Assembly (NCBI RefSeq): GCF_000189635.1
Contig: NW_002476009.1
Span: 1-64,000, forward strand
Source of the DNA: Tetrahymena thermophila SB210
Lineage: Eukaryota > Ciliophora > Oligohymenophorea > Hymenostomatida > Tetrahymenidae
DNA length: 64,000 nucleotides
Direction: 5' to 3'
Part shown: positions 1 to 11,871 of the stretch, piece by piece
Position numbering within the stretch: the stretch's first letter is position 1
Layout: each line of letters begins with the position of its first letter
Notes under the pieces: generated by a model
Told to the model about the DNA's origin: nothing
Seen by the model: the letters and a program-made list of their open reading frames with translations, nothing else
Databases searched by the model: none
Program-made: the position numbers and the translations under genes

Positions 1-343
1 CCCAACCCCAACCCCAACCCCAACCCCAACCCCAACCCCAACCCCAACCCCAACCCCAACCCCAACCCCAACCCCAACCCCAACCCCAACCCCAACCCCA
101 ACCCCAACCCCAACCCCAACCCCAACCCCAACCCCAACCCCAACCCCAACCCCAACCCCAACCCCAACCCCAACCCCAACCCCAACCCCAACCCCAACCC
201 CAACCCCAACCCCAACCCCAACCCCAACCCCAACCCCAACCCCAACCCCAACCCCAACCCCAACCCCAACCCCAACCCCCAACCCCAACCCCAACCCCAA
301 CCCCAACCCCCAACCCCAACCCCAACCCCAACCCCAACCCCAA
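1..343. repeat. Macronuclear telomere, C4A2 repeats
   Basis: About 57 tandem copies of CCCCAA (GGGGTT on the other strand) run from the first base to 343, where unique AT-rich sequence begins. This is the Tetrahymena-type telomere, so the window starts at the physical end of a chromosome and the C-rich strand reads inward. The array is perfect except for two CCCCCAA units, with five-C runs at 276-280 and 307-311, both near the inner edge. Confidence 0.98.
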
Positions 344-1716
344 TATTATATTAAATGATTTATTTTAATTCTTTCTTAAAAAATTACATTTTCATTTAAT
401 TTTTATCCAAAATCATTGTAAAATTCTAATATTTAATTATTTGCGTTTTAAAAAAATATTTTTAAAGATAAATTAAGAATGTTTCATTTATAATAATTAA
501 AAAAAATAATCTAAATAAATGATAACTGCTTGTAATTAAAATTAGGCCAATAAATTTTATTTGAAAGTTTGAATTATTTGAGTTGAGATTTTAGCTAGGG
601 TATTTTAAGGTCATTTGAAAAATTAAGAGGAAAAATAAAAATTGATAATAATTTAATCTGAAATAATAAGAAAAAAACAAGAAAAAAAAGTATTGTGAAA
701 AAAGCTTTAATATTTTAAAGTTTTTTAAGATAAATGATGTGGTTATTCATAACTCCATCTAGCGCCTAAGTTTTTAACAACTCAAAAATAAAATATTTGT
801 AAGCTTTCACAATACTAACATGCTAATCTCTTAAAAATAAACTAGATTAAGAGAGGATTGATCAAAAACAATTCAATATCTTTTCCCATAAATAATATGA
901 TTAAAATTACAATTATGATATTTATATAAATATTTAAAATAGCATTCAGACACTTAATTTAGAGAGATTGAAATCAAGCATATAATGATAATAAAAGAAA
1001 CAATATTAAAAATAAAAAGTTTAAGATAAAATATTATTTTATGATAATTATAAATTATAAAACCTTACTAAACCCTTTTGGAATCAAATAACATGATGAA
1101 AAAGAGAGAAAGAAAAAAGAATATAAATAAATAAATCCAAATAAAATAAAACAAAGAATTAATTAAAATAACAAAGATATATTTTTATCATATTTTACTT
1201 AACTGAATTTTATGACAAAAAATTATATTTTAGAAAGATATTTTTTTCTTATTTGAAATTAAATTAAAAATTTTGTTTGATTTTGAAAGATTTACTTAAG
1301 AAAAAAAGAAAAAAATTTAATTAACTTGAAAAAGAAGGAGGATTTATAAGGTATATTATATATTTACAAACTTGATTATAAATATAAAATTACGATTTAA
1401 GATAATTGTTAAAAGTTTTAAAAGATAAATTCTTCTTTTTAATTTAAAATATTATAATTTATATAGCAAGATAGTAATTATGAGTGAGTATAATATACTT
1501 TCGTATTTATTTATTTTGACTCAAATATTTTATATTTATTTTTGCGAATTTATTTAATTATTTATTTATTTATATTATTTATTATATACTCCTAGCATTT
1601 TTTTTATTTGAAATAAATTAAAACTGTTTATTTTTATTATTTAAATAAAGCAAAAATGAAATAAATTCTATTTATTTTGTTTCAAAATTAATTCATCAAT
1701 CAAAGAGTAATTTATT
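344..1716. other. Subtelomeric gene-free spacer
   Basis: Very AT-rich sequence between the telomere and the 3' end of the cyclin gene. I see no coherent coding frame on either strand, no satellite and no RNA gene. It presumably holds the cyclin terminator and 3' untranslated region. Confidence 0.6.
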
Positions 1717-4202
1717 TCAAAATTTGTTTCTTCTCAAAAATGAGTTAGAGTTGAAGGAGCTTGCACGGAAATTTATTGAATTTATAGTTTTAGTGAAGTG
1801 ACTATTCCATTTAGCTTCGTCATCAAAATTAGGTATACTTTAAGGAATCTTACTATTTACTGTAGATGTTGTAGTAGATAGAAGTGGTTTTGATGAATAT
1901 TAATTTAATGCTAGCTAATATGGCTTTTAGTAAGAGCTAATAGAAGAAAGGCCAGATGATAATGCGTTAGAAGAAGAGCTGCTTGAATGAAAAGCGCCTG
2001 AGCTGAAAGCGTTTTATTATTGCAATAATTTGCTTTATAAGCTATTAATATTTGAAGATGTTGATGTTAATGAACCAGATTAAAGTATTTAATTAGAACT
2101 AGAGGCGATACCACTATTTGCAGCTGCTTAAGAAGTAGAAGAGGCATTAGAAGTTGATATGTTAGTAATTGAGCTTAAATTATTTATTTTCTATTCGTTA
2201 AGTTTAGCATACTCAAAAAAGTTATTTCTATTATTCTACAGCCCAGATATAGTATTTTTAGAAACATGTTAAGATGCTATAGAGCTTCTTTAACTCTAAT
2301 AGCTAATACCAATTTTTTCAAATGATTTTTCTCTTATTCTGTAGCTGTTTAAATCAATGTTGTCAACTGTTATTTAAAACGAGAATTAGTTTTTATTTTT
2401 AATAAATAAAATTTTGAAAGGATTAAAAAATAATATATTACATAAAGGTTTTTTATTTTCTTATAAAATACGAGTAGTTGCTGTTGTTGTTAGATTGGAA
2501 GCGCTCTTATAATTATCAGAAGTGTAGAATCCTTATTTCAAATTAGTTCTAATGTCCTTTAGAGGAGATATTCCAGAGGATGTAGATCCATTCAAATAAC
2601 TATGAGGCTTAAAGTAGGTATCAAATTTAGATAAAAAAGTGAGGCAACAAGATAAAACTTAGGCTCTATCTTAGCTACAAATTTATAAAATTTCATCTCT
2701 GTAAGGATTTGAAATATTTTATTTTTCTCTTAAATAGCATATACAAGCAGCTCCTAAGATTTCAAGATCTTATTCGTAAAATTTCTCATCTATTAGTAAA
2801 TATAAAAAAAATTATATGAATTATCAATAAATTTTAGCTAGCTAATAAAAAAATTTTTAAATAAATCTGAAGAAAGATTGATTGATTGACTGATTTATAG
2901 AGAGAGGCAAATTGTATTTTTTGAATGACTCAATAAAAAAGAAATTTTATTAAATATTTAAATAGGATTTATTTAGAACAATTTTTTTCCATAAAAACTA
3001 AAAATTAGTTAATTAATAAATTCTATGAATTTTTAGATGATTCATGCATAGATGCATGCTTTTACTATAATACAGTATAAAATAAAGTTGCAGGATATTT
3101 TATTGTTTGTTCTTTTAGTTTAGGGTTTCTTTTCCTAAATTACTGACTCAATAGTTAAAATTATTATTTATTCATTTACAAACGCAACGGCTATTATTTT
3201 AGCATTAAGTTTTATTTGATACATCCATTTTTCTATTTTTTTAGTGATTTTTTATGTTTTTATTTTTGTTAGCTTTGTTATTTCTTATAATTTTATATTT
3301 GAGTCCTCATTATTCCAAATAATTAATCGTAGAAAATGAAAATAAAATTATTGTAATTAATTTATAAATTCATTAAAAATGTATTTTTTACCTTTTATAG
3401 CCAAGAAAGCTATTCTGCTAAAATCTTTTTCTATCTTAGATACTATATCATATAATTTAATAGGTGAAATATCAAATTCTTTAACTACTTGAGGTTAAGG
3501 TTCCACTATTTTTGAATGAGGTGGTGGAGAGCATGAGGGGTTTGCTTCATCACTGTTTGAATTTTTAGATGAAGTTTCTTGAGTTGAGGAATAGTCGTTC
3601 GAATTAGGTGAACTGTTTTTAGTGCTATCCTCTGACTATTACTAATTTTGTGCTGAAGAAGAAGGAGCGGTACCTTAAAACTCTAACTCTATAGTTCTAT
3701 TATTTATAAAACGTTCTTTCTTTGCACTTGTATTTTTAGTTTCATTGGATAAAAATGGAGTTGGGCTTAAAATTGATGTGAATGTTGTACCCTTTTATAA
3801 ATCATTAGAAAAAACAACACCTTATGAGCCATAATACTCCAATAAATCATAAAGAGTAGGAAACTACATATTAAATTTCAGAATTTATACAGTCTTCTAT
3901 TCTGCCTTTCTTAAATCTTCTTTAGAGTATTAATTTAAGCACATATATTTTTTAAGAGAAGATAAAAAAGGTATTCTTTCATCTAATTCAATACTTTTTG
4001 CTGCTAACATTACACAAACAGCTCCAAATATTTATAAATGATCTTTAATTTTAAATGTGCACAATTCTGAATTGGTATCATTAGCAACCAAGTAATCAAG
4101 GAACATAATACTCAAGAAAGCAGTTTATTTACTCAATCTCATTCTATCAGCCAAATCGATTACATAATTTATAGTGCGCTCTCTTTGCTATTTGTTAAAC
4201 AT
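1717..4202 (-). CDS. Cyclin (two cyclin boxes, Ser/Asn-rich linker and tail)
   Basis: Three exons (4202-3392, 2789-2472, 2366-1717) separated by introns 3391-2790 (602 nt) and 2471-2367 (105 nt). Phases match and give 592 residues ending in TGA. Exon 1 encodes a typical N-terminal cyclin box, with a helix carrying INYVIDLADRMRLSK and then LDYLVA, VMLAAKSIELDERIP and YSKEDLRKAEQ. A Ser/Asn-rich linker of roughly 120 residues follows. The second box spans the first intron (FSRIAFLAIK, then LEILGAACICYLREK), and a long Ser/Asn/Gln-rich tail closes the protein. Cyclins bind and activate cyclin-dependent kinases; which stage or kinase this one serves cannot be told. The Met at 4202 directly precedes the first helix. 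An in-frame Met at 4244 is possible but would add a hydrophobic stretch atypical of cyclins. Confidence 0.85.
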
Positions 4203-5240
4203 TAAATTTTTAAGATTTAGAATGAATGTTGTAAATAACAGCATAAAGTATGAAAACAGTTAAAGCAAATAAATATATAATTAGATTAGGTAAAAATTCA
4301 AATTGAATGATTTAGTTTTAAATCTAGCACGAATTTAAAAATACAGTTGTTTGCTATTAGAATTTGATTTGAAAAAGAGTGAGTAGGCAAGTCTATCTAT
4401 TTTTACTTTTATTTGAATCAAAAATTCAATTTTAGTATAGATTTTTCAATTAAAATTAAAATTTTGTAAAATAAACTTTTTTTGAGCTGGAAAAAAATTG
4501 TAATATGTGGGATTCATTAAATGAAATTGATAATTTGATCTTTAAAAATTTTAATATAATCTCTTTTACATAAGAAACCTAGTGATTGGTTGGTTAAAAA
4601 TATGAGGGAGTATAGGATAATTGCTGTAATCGCAATCAAGAGATTTTGCATTTATTAAGAAATTTCATGCTATTTATTTTTGAATTTCTTGAAAAATAAA
4701 AATTTTTGACAAAAGATTTTTGATTTTTATATTTTCTATTGCTTAAACTCACAATGAAGTTTAGATTATAATATTTTGCTTCATATCTCAACCTCACTTA
4801 CTCACTTATTTTTGTTAGATGTCTCTTAATATAATAGATAAAGCATAGCATCAAATCATGTTAATTTCTTTAAATTTTTATAGAATAGTGATATTATCCT
4901 TTATTACAAATTTAAAAAATAACAATTTCATAAATTTAACAAACCCAACTGCAAAATAAAATCAGATCAAATCAATGGACCATTAAGTTTATCTAAAATA
5001 ATTAATTTATTTTAAATTTTATTTACCTTTAAGTAGTCTTAGTGTTCTTAAAAATTAATAGTGTTTTTTTACTTTTTCTATTTATATGTGTTTGAATATA
5101 ACCTTAAAGGATTAGTGTTAAGTTTGTAATTCATCTACTGAGACTTGAGTGCAAGCATTTAACCATTCTATAATATTTGAAAGATTTTTTTTTAATATAA
5201 TGCTGATTATAAAAGAACATAGTTGAATAATGAATTGAAA
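4203..5240. other. Intergenic, cyclin upstream region
   Basis: AT-rich sequence upstream of the cyclin start. It should contain the cyclin promoter, but no specific element can be recognised. No coherent coding frame was seen. Confidence 0.5.
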
Positions 5241-5261
5241 AAATAAAACACTTTATACATT

Positions 5262-5735
5262 CTAACACCACACTCTTTGCAGAACTAGCACTTTGAATAT
5301 GTAACTATTGCCTGATGTTTGCAATTGAAGTATGTATATAGCATATTGCTTGGAATCTAAGTGGTTAAGCTTTAAATTTAAGTACCAATGCTGCTAATAG
5401 TTACACTAGTGCTGCTAGTAAGAGTAAATGGTGCCTAAGGAGGAGCTTAAGATTATGTTGATGGTGCCAGATTTAGTAAATTGTCACTGCTCATTACACT
5501 TTTTAATTCTCCTGATTTTATTACTGCTTCAGTGTTTTAACTTTGACTTTAAAATCCAACAGCTGCTACTGCTGTAGGAGATGTTGCTTCTAAGGACTAT
5601 ACTTTTAATAAGGTATTGCTATGGCTTACAAATTGCTATCCTGAAGAACAATTAGACATAGCGCTAATATTAGTGGGTACACTCTATGTCAAACTTCCTA
5701 GACTTAAAAGAAATTAATCTCCAATCTAACTTGAA
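5262..5735 (+). pseudogene. Degenerate coding remnant, possible surface-protein pseudogene
   Basis: This patch is richer in GC than its surroundings and reads in pieces as Ala/Ser/Thr/Asn-rich protein in three different forward frames. One segment contains NLSTNAANSYTSAAS, the next GAQDYVDGARFSKLS and the next NPTAATAVGDVASK. TGA stops lie between them, and no splice sites were found that join them. The composition recalls ciliate surface proteins, but there is no cysteine periodicity, so that is only a guess. A decayed gene fits best; an exon chain with unrecognised introns is the alternative. Confidence 0.35.
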
Positions 5736-5739
5736 TCTT

Positions 5740-8137
5740 TTTGCATATTTGTTGGATAGTTATATATTAACAAATTTGTTTGCTTGTTTATTTGTTTCTT
5801 TTATTTATATGAATGAATGAGAGTTAGTAAGTGAATTTATAATTTTTGTATTTATCTATCTATCTTTCTAATTAATTAGATTTATTTATTAAGTTGAAGA
5901 ATTTGCTATATTTATTAATAAATATATGTTTGTTTTTAATGATTTTACTTTTTAATATTCCTGAATTCAATTTATATTTATTTCTAATTATTTATATATT
6001 TAATTAAAGACTTTACTCAATAAAAAAATGTATGCATGCATGCATCATGTTAGCTTTTAAAAAATATCAATCAAAATTTACTAACAAGTACTTAATTGAA
6101 TTAAACATATATACATGTTAATGCATGTATTTTTTAGTTATAAATGATCATTTTCAATTAATTTTATATTTATGTATGGATCTTTAAACGATATCAATCA
6201 TTCACATATTAGAAATATAGTCAATTATTGCAAAAATCATAAGCATAAAATACTCAAAATTTAAATTATTTGTTTGAAATTTACAACAAAAAAATATAAA
6301 AAAGAAGAGAGTCCCTAAGATTATTTTCACTGAGCGAATACATAAATTACCTATTTTACAAATATATATTTTAAGTTATGATTAAAAAGTTAACAATATA
6401 TTTTTTATATCCTTAGATTTTATTTAAAATGTTTTGAAAAATGCACTTCTAATTATTTTTTATGAGGAGTTTATTTTAATAAATTTATTTACTTGTTCTA
6501 TCTTCAAAATATTCCTGACTATTTTGTTTTCTTTTATTGTTATTTTTTGCAACATTGTTTACTATTTTATTAGATAAACATTTGAAATTTTAATCTTAAC
6601 ATCAAACGAAACATATAATTTATATAGAGAGAATTAATTCGGATAATTCTAGTAAAAATAAATTTTAAAATAACTTCTTAAAACTTATTTATTACAAAAA
6701 GAGTAATAGTATTTTGTTAAATAATATAAAATAAAATTTACTTTTTGAAAATAAGAATAATAAATAAATTTTATTGCACTGAACTAAAATTTTTAAATTT
6801 AATACATTAAGATTCAATAAATTGTGCTTGAATAAAAAAGTTTTTACTTTAAATTAATTGCTTATCTTTTTAAGTTGATTTTAAAAATTATTTTCAAAAA
6901 TAGAATTTTTCATGAAAGTGTTCTAAATAGATAAATATAAATGTATTTTATAGATAAATTATGATATTAAATTTCTTTCTATTTCAATAAATTTCTACTA
7001 TCTATCAAATTAATTTTTCTAAAATATAAAGTTATTGTACTTTGATTTTATATATAAATAAAGTCTACTTTTGATATTAGAAAATTTAACTCATATTTAA
7101 TAAAATCAAAGTTTTTTTAATAAAAAATAAACGAATAAATGTATTAAGAAAATTAACAACAATATTTTGAAATAATAAATTTGAAATTATTTTTTTTTAA
7201 TTTTAGTATATTTTTTTAAAATTATAAGAAAATTATTTTTATTTTAACAAATTAAAAAAGAATACTTTAAGAAAGAAATATATTTATGTAATCTTAATAT
7301 AAGAATATTATTGGAAAGTAATATGTTAATGACAAAAGTAAAAAAATTATTGTTATTAATAAAATAGAGAGACTTTTAAAATAAATTATTTTAAAGCTTC
7401 TAAATTTTAATTAATTAATTATTTTAATTAAAGTTTAAATTTAAAAAAATAGATTGATATTAAAAAAGTAAAATGTAAGTGATAGAAGTAAATGAAGTAG
7501 AATACATTTTTGCTTGAGAAAATATCATAGATATTTCTCTTGAATTTCTAATTCTAGAAACGAGAGAGAAACGCTATTTTAGTGTTTATTCATTAATTAA
7601 TTATTTAGCTATTAAATTATTTAATTTTTTTTTATGAAAGATTTTGATACTAATTTTATAAATTGCATTCAGATTATGATTATAATTATAACAATTGTAA
7701 AAAATATTAATAACCTTGATAAATTTAATAAACTCAAACTATTATTTCATTCACTATACAATTAATTTCAAAGCAAAAATGTTTAGATCTTTTAGATAAA
7801 TTCTACTCAACTCATCATCTGTAACAAGATTTTCATGATAAACATAGTAGAAAAAAATAAAAACTATTATTTTTCTTATAAATTTAGTTTTAGTAGACAT
7901 CAAGAATGAGCTATCTAAAGTCTTTTATCTTTGTAATTTATTATTTATCTTTATTTTTGCTTAATTTGGCTATTTGTTTAGTTTAAATGGTAAGCAGCTA
8001 AGTTAACGCATTTTATTTATAAAAATAGAAAGGAAATGAAATAAGTGTAAGCATATTTATTTTTACTACTCATAAAATGAACAATCAAATATGTAAATTA
8101 TTAGAACTGCAGAGAATTAGGGTTTGTTAACTAAAAA
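5740..8137. other. Gene-free AT-rich spacer
   Basis: About 2.4 kb of very AT-rich sequence with no convincing coding frame on either strand. It includes a short ATGC tandem run near 6032-6045. Nothing else stands out. Confidence 0.5.
6032..6045. repeat. Short ATGC tandem run
   Basis: About three and a half copies of the self-complementary unit ATGC. It is a simple repeat in a gene-free spacer, and no function is suggested. Confidence 0.6.
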
Positions 8138-9303
8138 ATGGAATAATAAGTAAACGTTTATACAGTCTTTCAATTATTTTATATCTTATTTTAAATAAGA
8201 AAATTCTTTGAAAAAAAATATTTTTTTAAATATTAGATTCCAAGTAGCATGAGTGCCTTAAAAACAATTTACAATTATGTTAAGTATCCTTAAAAACATA
8301 AATATTCATTGATTATAATTGAATTATCAAAGCTACTTCGTTCTAATTAAGACAGCCTGTAATAATAAAAAGTAAATTCTTAGCTAATCGATTTAGCTGT
8401 TTGTACTGAAAATGTTAATTTAGCCATTTACCTTCACGCATCTCTCTCAAGTAAATTATTTAAACTGCCATAAATGAAGATTTTTTATTTAAAATTTGTT
8501 AATTTCAACACAGATTTCAAGAACATTATCAAGGACCAAAACTACTTTGTTGCTAAAATTTTAGAAAAAACTTTAAGCAATAAAAAGCTAGTACTTTCTG
8601 GAGATTTCTTCCACGTTAAGGCGTATTTGATTATTTACATTTTATTTAAACTTTTATATTTTGCTTAATTTATTAAATTCTACTTTAAAAACTTAGCTCT
8701 TCATTAAGTTCTAAAATTGGGTATATAGAAATACCTTAATATTTCTCAAAGATAGAAGAAAATGTTAGCAAGGGAATGATTATTCAAGAAACATTAAACA
8801 AAAGAATGCTAAAAAATGAACCTGTAGAATAAAAAGAAGTTGAAAAAATGATAGAATTGAGGGATACCTCTTTGATTTCTTATTCATTGAAGTATTTATT
8901 AATTATTTAGAATATATGTGATTATAAAAAAATTTTTTGGACTTCTTATTTAGATGCTTGGGAGTTATCATTTAATTGAATTAATAAGACTAAGAACAGT
9001 TATATCAAATTGGAGTAACAATAGGCAGAATTCTTCATCTCAAGCACTCTTTAATTTTAAATAGTAAATTTATTTTTTAAAATGCTAAATAAATAATAAT
9101 TTTACTTGAATAAAGAATAATTACCAGATGGCTTAATAAAATTAGAGTTATTGAAACTTTTTAAATCCGAAAAGGAACCTATCGAAACTACAGAGGAATA
9201 AGTCAAAGTGGAGAAATAAAAACTAATTTAATAATTAAAAATGCAATTATAAAAATTCAAGATTGAAGAATAAAAAATAAATGAGTTTGTTAGACTTATT
9301 TGA
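8138..9303 (+). CDS. Unknown protein, six exons
   Basis: I do not recognise this gene. The model has exons 8138-8149, 8237-8450, 8514-8622, 8697-8891, 8954-9063 and 9128-9303, giving 271 residues. The last three introns (8623-8696, 8892-8953, 9064-9127) are needed to keep the frame open. The first two (8150-8236, 8451-8513) are multiples of three without TGA and so are optional. The predicted protein is mostly helical and charged. The C-terminal part, after VKVEKQKLIQQLK, is Gln/Lys/Glu-rich and probably a coiled coil. There is no signal peptide or clear membrane span. A short stretch around residue 109 (DFFHVKASS) faintly recalls a histidine phosphotransfer site, but the spacing is wrong. 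The start codon is uncertain. Confidence 0.6.
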
Positions 9304-9960
9304 TTATCATAAGAGATACACATGCAGGTATCTATAGAAAATTGTTTAATTTAATAACCAAATATAATAAAAATTACTATTTATATCAAGCTAAACTTCA
9401 AAAATAAAATCTTTTCATAAATTAACTTAATCTAGTTTTAAAAGATTTAATTGCACCTAAAATGTTTCATTCTTAATTTAAAATGTATATTCTTATTTAC
9501 TATTTTTTATAAAATTTAATTATTGATTTTAAGACATATTCTTCTAGTCTTTTAAAATAATCATTTCTTTATACTAATAATAAATGAGGTTTGTTTTTCA
9601 TTTTTTGACAATTTTATATTTTAATTGTATTTCATAAAAGAATTTAACTATATTTTATTAGTTAAGAAATAATGATATCTACCTTCTTTGATAAAAATTA
9701 AACGTATCGATTTATTTAATTTTAATACAAAAAACTCAAAATAAAGAATATATATCTAAAAATAAAGTTATTTATTATTTAAGTTTTTTGATTTTTATTA
9801 ATAAATTAATTAAGATAAATACATGAAGATATTTTAAAAAAATATTATATTTTATGTTAAGTTTAAAAGTAAATTATTTAATAAAGATATCTTAGAAAGT
9901 AAGTCACAAATAGTCTTATTTAATTTAGAAATTTCAAAAACAAAATAATAAAGATTCAAG
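9304..9960. other. Intergenic spacer
   Basis: AT-rich sequence between two same-strand genes. No coding frame or repeat was recognised; it presumably holds the terminator of one gene and the promoter of the next. Confidence 0.5.
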
Positions 9961-11871
9961 ATGAAATTTTTTTTTTAATTGTGCTTTCTCTTGATTTATT
10001 TTGAAGGATTTTTATTTTAAGTAGAATCAGAGGAAACTAATTTAGAAATTCCATTGAACTATAGCACTTAATTTAAATAATTTATAATATATTATAAGAA
10101 TGATACTATCAAGGAAGAATTTAATGGATTCAAAAATAGGTTTCTTAAAAACAAATAAAACTATCATAGTTAAATTCAAGACTTAAAAAATAAATTTATT
10201 TAAAATGTAGATTAATTTAAGCAAAAATAAGATAGTTAAATACCTTATTCGTCTTATGTATTTACTGATTTAAGTGATCATATATTTATACATACTTATT
10301 TTGGTAATAATAAATAACAATATTTAGTAGGATTTGACTTAAATTAACCTTATAATTGGATAAAAGCTCCTAATTTTTAAATTTATTAAGATAAAAAGGT
10401 TGATTACTACTTAAAAAAGAATAATATTTAATAGGATTTAACATAAAGTATACAGAGTAGTATGAAAGAGACAAAAATTAAAAACCCTTTTTTATTTTAA
10501 AATTGCGAAAATATTGTAGAATCTCCTTAAAAATTCAATAACCTCAAAGTTAAAGCTCAATATAATTAATAAGAAATACAAAATAAAATTTTAAGATTTA
10601 AATATTCTACTTGCTTTATGTCTTTGAATAAATCTTATGATTTAAATTGTAGTTGCATGAATTATCTGATAGGAAATAAAACTTATGATTTTATTTAATT
10701 TTAAGATGATTAAAAACATATCTCATTTGAATTTTATAAGATTGAAAGATAATTTAGTTAGAACAGTTTAAACTTTTAGTAAAATTATAGAGATGGAGTT
10801 ATAGGATTTCCATTTGGAAAAAATAAAGGAAGCATAATTTAAGAGTATATTAATTCAAATATCATTAAAAAGAACTCATTTTCTCTGTATTTATATTTTG
10901 ACCCTTCAAATCTAATATAACCTTGTGTAGTTGTAGGAGGTTTTAATAAGGATTATTTTTAAGGATAGTTTAACTACACTTAAATGCATAATTATGAAGG
11001 CTAATATTCATTCCGTTTTGATAATTTAAAGATTGGAAGTCTAAATTTGTTCGATTGTAAAAATTAATATACCATAAAATAATAATAATAATAATAAAAT
11101 GAATAATATGAGTAAAGAAATAAATAGATTTAGCATTTTTATGAAAATAGATAAAACTAAAAGAATTCCATAGTCTTAAAAACAGAAAATGCAGACACTT
11201 AAATAAATGAAACCAATTAATATATTGGTGTATTATCTACAAAAGAGTTATTTATATAAATTCCTCTAAAAGTATCTAAAGATTTTATAAATATTTTTAA
11301 AAGCTTTAAGATTTACTGTAAAAAAAACAAAAGTAATATAGTAGAATGTATAAAGCATATTGATTCATAATTTCCTGATTTAGAAATTGAAATCAGAAAT
11401 TAAAATATTGAGAATGATCAGTAACAGTTGCATTTAAAAGGTGAAAATTATATCTGGGAATGCAAAAGAATAGATTAAAACTAAAATATAAAATCTTATT
11501 TTTAATTGGACTATTTATCAATGAAGGAAACAAAAAACTCTATTAATAATTACTAAATATGTAAGACATTCTTTTAAGTAAATGAACAGGTGACAATTTT
11601 TACTTTTGGTTTTTCTTTTATGGAAAAGTTTTATATACATTTTGATATTGATAATTAAGTGATTGGTTTCAGTTAAATTTCAAGAAAAAGTAATTTGGCG
11701 AAGATTATTAATCATAGTAAATTAAATTACATCATTGGACCTTTAGTAATTTTAATAGTCTGCTTATACTATTACATTAATTTTAGAATAAAAACAAAAT
11801 AAAATGAAAGTGTTAGTTTAAATTTTTGTTAATAAGAAAATAATAAATCAAATCTTTTAAATTAGGCCTGA
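9961..11871 (+). CDS. Membrane-anchored pepsin-fold (A1 family) protein, probably catalytically inactive
   Basis: A single uninterrupted frame of 637 codons, 636 residues, with the Met at 9961 opening a hydrophobic signal peptide (residues 1-20). The A1 aspartic protease fold is visible in GVIGFPFGKNKGS, in FSLYLYFDPSN followed by CVVVGGFNKDYFQG, in the YSFRFDNLKIGSL strand, and in the C-terminal GFSFMEKFYIHFD and NQVIGFSQ strands. These match the order in pepsin. The first catalytic motif, normally D-T/S-G-S, reads D-L-N-Q at residue 126. The second, normally D-S/T-G-T, reads L-S-T-K. The enzyme is therefore probably dead. A poly-Gln insertion, coded by TAA repeats at 11078-11097, precedes the second site. 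A hydrophobic helix near residues 590-608 anchors the C-terminus. The fold assignment is fairly firm; the role is unknown and could be ligand binding or receptor-like. Confidence 0.75.
11078..11097 (+). repeat. TAA microsatellite coding poly-Gln
   Basis: Consecutive TAA triplets lie in frame within the pepsin-fold gene and are read as glutamine under the ciliate code. The run sits in a variable insertion between the conserved strands of the second lobe. Confidence 0.8.

Noticed and set aside
8600..8630. Histidine phosphotransfer (HPt) site in the unknown gene
   Set aside because: DFFHVKASS resembles the H-x-x-K-G-S-S site, but the histidine is one residue too close to the lysine and the aligned position is Phe. 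Too weak to call.
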